From: Membranipora membranacea
Taxonomy: Eukaryota > Bryozoa > Gymnolaemata > Cheilostomatida > Membraniporidae
Length of the DNA stretch: 64,000 bases
Direction of reading: 5' to 3'
Assembly: GCA_914767715.1 (NCBI GenBank)
Contig: OU612075.1
Coordinates: 6,138,001-6,202,000 of the forward strand
Part shown: positions 35,319-46,641 of the stretch, piece after piece
Layout: every line of letters starts with the position of its first letter
How positions within the stretch are numbered: position 1 is the stretch's first letter
Notes under the pieces: generated by a model
Seen by the model: only the letters and a program-made list of their open reading frames with translations
Database searches by the model: none
What the model was told of the DNA's origin: nothing
Translations under genes and position numbers: made by a program

Positions 35319-36741
35319 TAATGTTTTGTGTTTAGTCCGAATATGGATTATGATGAATCATATATTTTCCATTACAAGAGTCACTGTCATTCAATGAACA
35401 GAAAATAAAACCATCCAAAACTTGTTTGGACTTAAGTGAAATAGTTTGAAGTCATATGAAATTTCGTTAGAATGTTAATCAGTTTTGTACACCTCTGCTC
35501 AAGAGTATAGCTGCTACCTTATTGTGACGCTACTAGCAATCAGTTTCACTCGATTTTAGATTGTATTTCTTACTTGCCAAACTGCGTGGTTTTTGGGGGA
35601 GTAGATCATTGATGACACTGATTACATTTAATTCAAGCTAAGCTAGTTTGATTTTAAATTTACAGCTTTTTATTTAATTGAGGATCTTGAAGCTCCTCCA
35701 TGAAAATGAAGCATATTTACAAAGACAATAATCAATATTTTTATTTCTCTTAATTGACTGTTCTTAGCTATGTTGCTGAATTCATTTCCCTGTATATCCC
35801 GACCTGATTATAATCTATTAAAATGGAACAAAATTTCCCCTAGCCTTTTTGAGATAAATTCCTGTGGGTGTTGGCACAGGTCTGCAGTGTGATTACCATG
35901 AGTCAAGGGTCCTGTGATCAATAAGAGATAATTCTCTTTTTTTTTGGAATATGAGATGTACAAAAATGTGGACGTTTTTGTGATTTTATGTGTTGGCTTT
36001 TAACCTAACTAAGCCTCTTGTATACTGGAATGACAGAGGTAACCTTGGCCGTAACCAGGAGCGATTCTTTGTGATTTTCTCTACTTGTAAATAGATGCTA
36101 GCAACATGATTTAAAAGTATGTGTTGTAAGTTGCCTTCCTTACATTTTATGAGATAAGGCTTTACTTTATTGATACTATCACTTTTAAATGGCAATACAG
36201 TGAGAACTGGTATTTTATGATATCTATGATATTTATGAATCTCAATATTTAAGCCACTTTTAGTAAGTTATCTGAAGATCTGGTGACAGCAGGTCACAAA
36301 ATAAATATATTCTGCATTTGACAGTTATTACTGAGTAAAATAAAAACACAACACCAACACTGTAACATTCTTTGAGTCAGCACAAAAATATTCAATCTAA
36401 TGATTACAGGAAAAAATATACAAATTTAGCAGAAATTACAATGCTGTATGAGTAAGAATAACAACATAGATTGAATAAAATCAGTAGTTGTAAATGCAAC
36501 AAAACTTGATGAGTTAACTTGCGACTGAATAATTTGACTAGATCTGTGACTAAAAAGTCCACTTTAACTGGACCTGATACCACAACAAGATTGTGATGGA
36601 ATTATCATTATGTTATGCCATTAGTTAAAATAGTTTATTCGTCTAATAAAATCCGATCAAGAGGAAAATTCATCGCAGTAAACGATGATCTAATAAATAG
36701 CTCTAACATTCGAAGAACAAGAGAAGGTCTGAGAGCCGTTC
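35319..36741. other. Spacer between paralogues D and E
   Basis: No exon is recognised. From about 36620 the sequence becomes similar to the 3' flank of paralogue D (from about 33310), marking the edge of the D/E duplication. Confidence 0.45.
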
Positions 36742-38952
36742 TTATGCTGATTGCTCCAGCTTTTTCCATACTACACCATCTGTTCCTTTCACTGAAATAG
36801 AGTGATAAGAGTGATCACTACAAAAGGAATCCTCTTAATTTGAAAAATAAATTAACTGGCACTGAACTTGGCATTTTTGCAGTGACACCCACTATATCCA
36901 AGAATTGTTTTTACTACATCAAGGAGATGCTCTCAAGGCCATACCGATTATAAACTGTTGAAAGCTAAAACTTAACAGCATGCCAATATCGCTTTGTTAC
37001 CTTTTATATGAATTATTTTAAGTAAAGCACCGAGCCGAGCCTAGTTTGCCATTTGTCAGCATTCAAGTATAGACGGTTTTCTGAGCTCTGATTTAGGACT
37101 CAATTCGGAGTTGTCCTCTCTCCAGTTTGGTACTTTTAACCCACGCCGCATAGGAAAAACGTGTTGAAAAGAGGGTTATCTTGAAAACCGCTTATGATAG
37201 GATAAAAATGATTTTCGATTCAGAATCTGCAGCATTGAAAACTCATATGGACTTAGTTTGGGAAATAATTTTGGTGTTTGGATAGTCAATCATAGCATTT
37301 CCTGCCTGTTTTGCGGACAATTTGGCAGAATTTTTCATGATTTTCGTCACTAAAATTAAGATTTATCAACATTCAAGCCTCCAATGATTTGGAAACCCTG
37401 TCTCACAGGGTTTTCAATGGTGCAGACTCTGAATCAAAAATCATTTTTATACTAACATTAGCGGTTTTCAATATAACCCTCTTTCAGCAGGTTTTTCCTA
37501 TGCGGCGTGGGTTAAAAGTACCAAATTGGAGAGAGGACAACTCCGAATTAAGGCATAAATAAGAGCTCAGAAAACTGTCTATTATCATTGTTACCACAAA
37601 TGATACAGGAATGTAGAAAATAAACATATAATAGCATATTGATGGACACTGCTGATCGCTGACGAAGAACGTGATCATTTTCTTGTGACACTGACAATGC
37701 TGAGAGACCTGGATACCCTGATGAACTGTCAATCATGGTGACTGTGATATTAACTCACCTGCCTTCCTGCAACAGCATACTACTGTTGAAACTGACATGA
37801 TGACTACAAGGCATACCAACCCTATCAGGGCTGCCAAGTACTTCTCATGGCCATCTCCAAGGATGCCATTCGTCGGGTTAAAGGGAACTGTCGTTGATGG
37901 ATGACGATCATCGTTGTGTTGTTTTAGTTGCTGGGACAAGGTTGTTTGGCTGAAAGTCGCGGTCGCAGTACCAGGTTCTTTCACACTGCATGCTGTTCGC
38001 ATATAATCTGTCATCAATGCAATACAATGGTAGATACAGTATTAAAATATTTCAAACAGGCCTGGTTGTTGGACGCAAAGTCTTCCATGTCGACTTAGCA
38101 ATGTGCTGGTTTTGCGGCCATTTAGATATTCCCAATTAAATCGTCAACAGTTTTATTACTCTTTTCTTTGACGAGTATACCGTCTCAGGATAAGATGGAG
38201 GCTCAAAGCAATCAAATTGACAAGATGCTTAAATTTTTCGCAAAATATCTGATTATTGAGCTTAATCCATACACATGCATTTTTGAATGCAATATCTACA
38301 GGTTTTTTTGTGTACCTTTACAATAGTCTCTGCACCTTCTGCCTCTTGTACCGATGTAAAGAGCTCCATTACAAATGCTGCCGCATGACTTCCAGCTTTG
38401 GGTGTATCCATCATAATAACACGCTGGTGATATAACCTGCTGTTGTCTGCACTCATATGATGCCACAGATGTCTCAGTACCTTTGCAGACAATAATACTG
38501 CAAATAAATGCAGCATTAAACATAAACAAATACTGATGGTAGACTATTTGATGAAATTTATTATTAGCCGGAAAAAAATTAAATAAAATTCAAACTATTT
38601 TAAAACAAGAAAAGTTTCTCCCTAATATCTTTCTTTAGTATCGTCTTACAAAGTTTTTTCTCTCCGATTGTTGTTGTTGTTGTGCAATGGTTGCCTGAGC
38701 CCAAAATTCACCTGTTGATAAAGTTTGTTTTTCACATGTTGACAAATGCCACATTGATACTTATATATGGATATGTATTCAAACAAATGAAATGGAAAAC
38801 TCTCCGTTCTAATCAAAATCGGACCTACTTTCATTTTAGTGTTTCATTCTGCATCAAGATATTTACCTTTTCTCGTTTGTTGACTGTGAAGCGAAAACAA
38901 CTGCCCCTAGCATGATGAAGACAGCAAGTTCTTCAAAATTCTTGAATTTCAT
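36742..38952 (-). CDS. Paralogue E: 8-Cys single-pass membrane protein, 188 aa
   Basis: Exons 38867-38952, 38316-38497, 37759-38007 and 36742-36791 join in phases 2, 1, 1 into 567 nt. The signal peptide starts MKFKNFEELAVFIMLGAVVF. The module reads IIVCKGTETS, ECRQQQVISPACYYDGYTQS, SCGSICNGALYIG, TRGRRCRDYC, with the eighth cysteine in DYMRTAC. The Ser/Thr-rich stalk precedes the helix LAALIGLVCLVVIMSVSTVV and a Cys-Cys-Cys-Arg-Lys stop-transfer. The tail is VKGTDGVVWKKLEQSA. It is the intact tandem sister of D. Its last intron carries a 512-bp fold-back element. The surface location is inferred and the partner unknown. Confidence 0.85.
37070..37581. mobile_element. Fold-back MITE, 512 bp, in the last intron of paralogue E
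   Basis: Long imperfect terminal inverted repeats of about 160 bp (37070-37230 and 37420-37581) share CTCCGAATT/AATTCGGAG and ACCCACGCCGCATAGGAAAA. The ends are flanked by TA. It is absent from the matching intron of paralogue D. Confidence 0.85.
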
Positions 38953-40198
38953 GGTTTTTCCACTAACAAAGATATTCGCAAATATGATAGAGCTCAACAA
39001 AAACCTCAAGCAGAGCAGATACCAGTGATGGTGATGCTGACCACATAGACAGAGAACAGATTGTGAAATGATGTCTGGATAAGCTTTGGCTCCTCACTTA
39101 ATGTAATTTGGGATTCATACTAACAAAATCGAATAGATAAGAGGATGCCGTTCAATACAAAGTAGAATTTCCGAATCATTTTGTCACATAAACCTTATAA
39201 AGTCTGTCTCACTGTAATATGAAACTACTAGGTAATTGTTATTGCATGTAATTAAAGTGCTGGTAAACCATGTGAATTAATGTCTGTGAACTATGGCGAG
39301 ACAGACAGCTTTGTTATTGATTAGATTCACATTTATGTATATATTTTGCTATTGGCAGCGTTCCATGACGTAGATGTGGAGGCTTCCATCCTAATCCACA
39401 CATAAACTAATTAGCGATAAAATCAATCAATTCTGTCATGGGTTTTCTCGAAAATCCCATTCAACCACAAGAGACATACCGCCTGTTAATAACTCTGTGA
39501 AGCAGCTGATTGCAACAGCCGGAAACAGCTAAAAGTTGGTTAACAAAATACCTCTCTGTTCCATGTCCGAGTCTGATTGAAAATTAACGCAAGTCTTGGC
39601 CTCGTGAATATGATAATATGATAGCTAATTTGTACTGGAGAAACCTTTTTTAGAGCCCAGGTTCAACATTGTATTTGGCTGAGTGGGAGATCTCTTTGGC
39701 TTTGCCTTTGCCACCAAACTACCAGCCTTGAGCTTAATAAAATATGGCGTTTTGGCATTTAAAGCAGTTTTTGAACCCTGTGTAAACGCTCTGCCTTGAA
39801 GAAAAAATAAAATTATTAAAACGAGCCACAACCATGTTTAATCGCAATACATAATTGGATTGCAATTATGTCTATGTTGATGTGAAACTCAACAACGCAA
39901 TACTTTGTAGTCTTATCAACTAATATACAAGTGGATTCTGCCGAGATCCTGCTGCTACTTTTAGCTGGTGTGAGTTTGAGACGATCCTCTTTTCCAGTAG
40001 GCCTAGCTAAGACAACACAGTATATACATGATTTCAGTTACAACAGTTTCTATTTTTTATTGAGAAAATAAACACCCGTAACCAAAACAAAGCATCTGAA
40101 TGGGCTCTGCAATTTATGAAAACGGGAAGTAATAGTTTTCCAGGGGCAAAGTTTGACAAGAATGGTTTTTAACATAAAACATGAAAATTACTTATATG

Positions 40199-40818
40199 GT
40201 TTTCCCAATACCTGGGTTTTCCCCAAATGCCGGTTTTCCCAATAACCCGGGTTTCCCAATAACTGGGTTTTCCCCAAAGGCCGGTTTTCTCAATAGCCCG
40301 GTTTTCCCCAAAGCTGGGTTTCCCCAGAGCTGGGTTACCCCAGACCCCGGTTTTCCCCAAAAGTGGGTTTTCCCCAGTTGGGTTTTTCCCAGAGATAGGT
40401 TTTCCCCAGAGCTGGGTTTTTCCCATAGCTGGGTTTTCACCAAAGGCTGGGTTTCCCCATGGCTAGGTTTTCCCCATAGCTGGGTTTTCCACAGCTGAGT
40501 TTTCTCCAGAGATGGGTTTTCCCTAGAGCGGGGTTTTCCCGATATCTGGGTTTGCCCTAGAGCTTGGTTTTTCCCAAAGGCTGGTTTTCCCATAGCTGGG
40601 TTCTCCCCTGAGCTGGGTTTTCCCCAGACCTGGGTTTTCCCCAGACCTACTTTTCTCCAGAGCTAGGTTTTCCCCATAGCCGAGTTTTCCCAATAGCCGG
40701 GTTTTCCCCGGAGTTGGGTTTTCCCCAGAGATGGGTTTTCCCCAAAGGCCGGTTTTCCTCATAGCTCGGTTTTCCCCATAGCTTGGGTATTCCCCATGGC
40801 CAGGTTTTCCCCACAGCT
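40199..40818. repeat. 17-bp minisatellite, copy 1, about 36 units
   Basis: The unit is close to CCCCAGAGCTGGGTTTT, with variants ATAGC, AAAGG and AGATG in the middle. Because 17 is not a multiple of three, three units make a 17-residue repeat, and several frames stay open on both strands (for example GKTQLWGKP-type repeats). These frames have no start context or splice support and are judged non-coding. Confidence 0.9.
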
Positions 40819-42100
40819 TCGTAATTCTTTGTTAGCTTGCTACCTGTCAATATTGATTCTAGAAAGGTCATTAGTGATATTTTTTCCTACCAATTTGAAC
40901 TTGAACCTTAAGCCTGTTTCTCAATTGATTGCACCTGAGAAAGATTTCTGAATGTAATTAGATACTTACATACTTATTTCCGTCAAATCGACCTTCAAAT
41001 GCATTGAATTCAATTACTAGTCTGCCAAAAAACAATTCCACATTCCTCAGCTCATTCATGCTCAGCTATGTTTTATGCTAACGAGTTGTGTGGTTGATTA
41101 CAGACAGGATTTTTGTAGTTGCGATTTGATTTATAATCTACTGCAGATGAATTTAAATCATTAAACCTGCTATATTATTTGCAACAGGCATGTGGTTCCG
41201 ACCTGACTGGTTTAGCAAAGCTTTAGCTTTAAAACTTTCTATCGTTCGAAAACCAGTAACATACTGTTCAAGAATTAAGCGATGGATGCAAGCTATTTGT
41301 GTTAAGATACAAATAATAATACAAACCCAAATGAGGGCTAAGTTGAAAGACAGAAAAAATACAAATGTAACAAAAGGTTTCTACTCCCTCAACATATCGC
41401 ATACTTCTTGCTGAGAAAGTATCATTAAACTAGACTTACTTACATCGGTACAAAGTTGTTGACTCCATATCTAGTAAAAATTTCCTCTTTCCAACAGAAT
41501 TTAAGCCGCTATTAGAATCTGGTGTATTTTTCTTTGTGCCATTTTTTCCGCAAAGCTTGCCCATATGGTTGGCTTCACACCTGCACAATTAACACCGTTC
41601 GATAATAAGTTTACTGCTAGTCCAGCTCCTTTCAGTAATCTATTCGGCTCTATTGGAGATTATTTTGGATCCTAGATAGAATGCAAACATCACTACAACA
41701 GTCTTTATCATGTCATATCAGGAATCCATCAGCCTAGAGTCAGACACCACCCATGATGATCAGATTTTTAGAGGATAATGACTACTCTTGTAGCTGTTGA
41801 TGGTAATACTACACTCCTGTCAAACATTGATAATACTACTATGTGAAAATTCCACCAAGCTTAAAGATCAAATTCTAATCTCTTGGTGTCACAGGCTTTA
41901 GGCAGGATAAGCAAATCAATTTCCATCCAATCCATTGTCACTAAAATTTTAAACAAATTCAGAATCCTTAATGTACACTCTGTGTGATTTCCTTTCAATT
42001 TAAGAAATTTTCTGGTTTTGTTGTAATTTAACTTTGGCTGACAGTGCAAAAGCTTGATTATGGAAGAATTCTTCACATGATTTATTACCAGCAGTCCTAT

Positions 42101-42252
42101 GGTGAGGTTGCGCAAACGGTTAGTGCGCTTGCTATTCACTGCCAGGCGATTAGTGTTGCAAGAGCTTTGGGTTCGAATCCCATAGAGGAGCTTTCAAGGT
42201 TGATTGATCCAGCCCCGAGCATCCTCGGATGTATACCTCTTCTATCAATGCG
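42101..42252 (+). mobile_element. tRNA-derived SINE, family 1 (copy 1)
   Basis: Box B GGGTTCGAATCCC is well kept. Box A is decayed compared with the duplicate at 54162. The GAGCTTTCAAGGTTGATTGA body follows. Confidence 0.7.
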
Positions 42253-43343
42253 GCATATATTGCAGTGTTATTATCATCTTACAGTTCATGGAAAGTTTGG
42301 CTTGGGAAAATTCTTTTGACAGGCCAAGTTGCTCCGCTTCCTTTTAATATAAATCATATTTTCACTGGATTTTTTTTGACAAATAGCTAAGCTGCGGACC
42401 TTCTGGCTTGTGGTTGCCTTTTCATTTCCATCGTTCAGAAATTGTCACACTATGAAAAAGCTTATAGAAATATGTTAGATAAGTTTGAAGTTGGTTTGAA
42501 GATTGTTTATTGCCTAAATTCTAATATCCATCCTGTGATAGGTTGATAGCATCAGATGTACGGCACATACATGGAAAAAATAAAAATAAAAGGAGCCTGA
42601 GCTGCATTAGTTAAAAAATTGCATATGAAATTCAAATTTTGGTTGTTCTACACTTGGATGGCCTATATTTATCTATTTTTGCTCTACGAGCAGATGTTCT
42701 GTTTGTGTTTAATTTAATACGAGAGTTCAAGGGGTGATTATCATCATCACCTAGTGAAAGGTGCTGCTGCAGAGTATTTAGGCAATCAGGATTTCAATTG
42801 TTGATTCACTGAAAATTGTCCTGGCACAAAGGCGACAATAGCTCCGTTTTAATTCGGAACATGTGCTCTAGTATGAAAAACTGCCTAGATTACTAGCAAA
42901 GGCATATACGCACCTCAAAAAACCTATCAATTGAAGGAGAGATAATGTTTGTCTTGGAAACATATTATGTCATTGTTTTATCAGTGCAAAAACAGAACAA
43001 CCAGATATTGTATCAGCTATATTATTTAAGTTTTCGATTTTTTAATCTGTCATCCATTTAAGGTTGCTTTATCTATGATGCTAGTACCTAATATCAATTA
43101 TCTGATTTTTTAGAGAGACCTTGTCCTATTAATAACATCATGCTACCCTACCATGGGAGCTGCTGCCAACAAAGATCCTCCAGTAGAGGCCCAATATATT
43201 ATCAGCATCAGGATGTTTCGTCTGTTACGGTCATGACTAGTGCACATTAACCCAATATTAATTTGATCAGTTATCCAACATTGATTTGACTGAATTTTGG
43301 ATATCCGCAAGCACTGTGATACAATCCAAGTCCTCAGGCTAGC

Positions 43344-44539
43344 TGATTTTCACTCAAAGTTGAGACGAGAAGGTACTAAAAAGGTACAATTTGGTATTCC
43401 GATAGAACATTTTTAGTACCTTCTCAACCAAACTTTGAGTGGAAGTTGAAACTGGGCCAAATTATACTCAGTATCCTAGATTAGACTGGGAACTCTAGAA
43501 TGATAAAATTAAACGATTCTGATATCTTAATGACACAACAAATTAAGTTATCAATAAACTAGCAGGTTCACATCATTTTGTTTGCGAGATTAAACTTTTT
43601 GAAATTTGCACGTTATAAAATATTCAATATAAAACGATAATGCAATAATGATAATATATCTACTAAATTGTTGGTCATTTTAGGTTCTCGATTTTTTGAA
43701 TTTTTTAAGCAGTTATAATATATCAATGCACAATTAAAATAAATGATTTCAAAAGGCAGTACATACATTATGAAGATAGTTTGTTCACCTTCCGAGAATT
43801 ATGACAATGTCCAACCAGTTAGTTTCTGAGTCATCAAGGATTTAGTTCCAGCTCACTCTGGATTTGCCAATAATAAAACAACACTGCATGATTTACTTTA
43901 AGTCTGTAGATTAATGTAAGGGAGCAGTCCATTCGCCTATAAAATTCATAATATTTTATATATAACCATTTATTACTGGTCAACAAAATATTTTTAGCCT
44001 GACTGATGTTGAAAGTTCTTGGCTTGGTATAATGATCTGATCCAGAAACTTATCCTGCATGTTAGCTAGCTAATCAAAAACATTGAAAACTTTCAGTATG
44101 GGTACATATTTTGCTGTACTCTAACAGCAAATAAAACTTATAAGAACTACGTTCTGTTATTCAACCCCTGTGTAACAGAAATCAGATGACCAGGATAAAG
44201 GCGTTGATGCAAAGGATTTGCATAATGCCCTGACCAAGGACATTACCATTTTAAAGGGTCAGTCCTATTAGAAAAGTGGATATATTACCCCAGTAAATCG
44301 AATATTGTGAGTTCATAGGGCAAATAAAAATAATGAAAAATGAAAATTGTGGAAAATAGCATTTTGCTTTTTTTTTGAATATTTCGGTAAGGATTATAGT
44401 GGATCATAGTGGTCAGGTGGAGGCAATGAATCACTATGATTCCACTATGATCCCAATTTTCAGACTTTGCAGTAGTTTTACTGCAACTAGGTTCAAAGGG
44501 TTTTTTATTTCATATGCCCTAATGACTTTCAAGCCTGTC
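43344..44539. other. 1196-bp segment present only in duplication copy 1
   Basis: Copy 2 goes directly from CTAGC to ACTTTGAGAC at 55405. The segment holds a decayed fold-back element (about 43346-43470) related to 14460-14776, plus otherwise plain AT-rich sequence. No clean target duplication is seen, so deletion from copy 2 is as likely as insertion into copy 1. Confidence 0.8.
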
Positions 44540-45083
44540 ACTTTAAGACAAATGTTTCGGCCAGCTGGCTGCTCGTAGTTTTAATTTAATGCATCTATAG
44601 GTGACGAGGCTGGGTCAGCGGCGAGTCAATTTTTTGGAATTAAGACAATTATACTGTTTTGAGAAACGTCTGTATTTTATGTATCGTCTCTAAGGTTCGA
44701 ATTCAGGTGTTGGATGACAAATGAAAAGGGTAAATATATATACACTTAACACACTGTTGAAACTCTTCTCCCCTGACCTCCTAAATAGTACCTGGGTGAT
44801 GTAATCGTATCATACACTTGATCCCTAATTTTGTGGGCTTGACTGAACATATTATTTAGGAAAGTGATAAAATTTGAAACAGAGTTATGTCCTCCTAATA
44901 CAAGAGTGCACAACTTGGTAATCTGACTATACAGGAATCAAAAACATGTTGCTATCATTTCCTTGTTATATTGCAAGTCCCCACTTCATGCGGTTGTAGT
45001 TTATTAATTGAAAAATAAATTTATCAACTGATGCCAGTTAACCATCATAGACAAAACATAAGACACAGTGTTGCGTGTTAGGA

Positions 45084-45490
45084 GTCAGGAGTGGTCTGAT
45101 GGTTAAGGGTGCGGATTTGTGATCCGTGAGGTCCAGGTTTGATTCCCGGCGCTGGCAGTCATTTCTGATTCGGTACTGGCGCGCCATTCATCCTATCAAG
45201 GTCCTTGTGGAACGGAACTAAAAATACCGGAGGTCCACTATGTGTTTGCACACCCCACATGCAGTAAAAAGATCCCCCTCTGCCTCTTCGATAATAAGAG
45301 TAGCCGGAATTCCGGCGGGCAATGGTATAGGGTGCGGCTTGAGTACTATGAGTCCCTGTACCTGTACTCTAGAGGGGTAACCCTCTCCGCAATGACAACT
45401 TGGTTGTCACCAAAGATCTTATTACAATCATCAGGCAGCAACTATGCTGTGGATTGGATCCATCCATCTACCTATCCACATGATATATGA
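45084..45490 (+). mobile_element. tRNA-derived SINE, family 2 (copy 1)
   Basis: A tRNA-like head (box A TGGTCTGATGGTTAAGG, box B AGGTTTGATTCCC) is followed by a body with CCCCACATGCAGTAAAAAGA. The anticodon arm does not form a normal 7-base loop, so it is not a tRNA gene. Confidence 0.7.
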
Positions 45491-46641
45491 TAAGTGAGAC
45501 AAGTCATGGGATTTCCCTCCAAGCCCAGATGACAAGAAACTTTGCAATGAATAAGCGATTTAATATCACTCCATCATTATTATTTGTACAAGGCTTCGGT
45601 ATGTATGTGTGAACAAGGAAAATCTTTTTTCTGAACATAAAACATACTTATCTTGCTGGATATTCCAAATTCCAATTGGAAACAAATATATGTATTTGAC
45701 ATCGGAATTGTAACGAAAAATATCAGTCCAGTGAATCAATATGCGATAGCCACAATCAATCAACGTTCAATGCAGAGAAGAAAGGATTTTGGAGCGCAGC
45801 TTGATAGTTTTGTTCAATGTTTTTAGATTGCCCATGTTTTGCAGATGTCTTTCTCCTCATCTACATGTCACCAATTAAACAACACAAACCATATCATTGT
45901 CATATACAGAAGTATCAAGATCAATCAGTGCACTTGAGGGCTAAACCAGCATTCTGCTGGGAGGTGAGAACAGGCCATCCACCCTCAACCAATACTTTAT
46001 TGTGTCATTAGAAAATTATATCAGATGTGGGATTTAGAACTAGGATTCAGAGAGTCATGACGATGGAATGTGTGACAGTGCGCTGAAGTAACAATTTGAA
46101 GGTTTTCAATGTTTGTTGTCTATGATCAAATTTGGTAACCAATGCACTCAATTAGAACAGCAATCACTTGTTAGTTTAGCAGGTAAACCTTGGCGCACTT
46201 AGCAGGTAAACCTGGGCGCACAGAAGTTGTCACAGAGTTCATGAAGAACACCAACTACCTTACAGATATGTGATGATAGACTGGAAAACAGACATGAACA
46301 ATTATTCCATGTTTTAACATCTAGAAAGATCAGTGATTGATAACTCTGGAACTCTGGAATGGCATTAGCTTCATTACAGAACTTGCTTGCGTAACTGTGG
46401 AGCAACACCCAAGGCAGGCCTATGGCAATATACAATACTTATGGTAGGTTTATGTTTATTTGACGCTTTATTCTGTTCATTGATTAAGGTATAAAAGATG
46501 TGCTGAGAGAGCCCATCTTAATGAGAAATCACGAAATAATCAGAGTATGATTAAGCGATATTATTGAAACAACTACATAATGTAATATGTTTATATATAT
46601 ATATATATGTAATAATATAACGAGTGTTCTTAGTGAGTATA

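Noticed and set aside
39625-39831. Small secreted protein with a leader-like start, repeated near 51150 in the duplicate
   Set aside because: The frame begins at TTG, not ATG, and the only nearby ATG is in another frame. An acceptor exists before GGCAGA, but no partner exon was found.
40199-40818. Resemblance of GGTTTTCCCC units to ciliate telomere repeats
   Set aside because: The unit is 17 bp with a variable middle and both strands mix G and C runs. It is internal and duplicated with its surroundings, so it is a minisatellite.
40169-40871. Several long repeat-rich reading frames (GKTQLWGKP-type) on both strands
   Set aside because: They follow from a 17-bp tandem repeat that keeps multiple frames open. 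There is no start context, splice framework or conserved choice of frame.
45084-45157. Possible functional tRNA gene (also at 55952, 42101, 54162, 47250 and 58067)
   Set aside because: Box A and B are present but anticodon and acceptor stems do not pair properly. Each is followed by a shared SINE-like body or lies in diverged copies.
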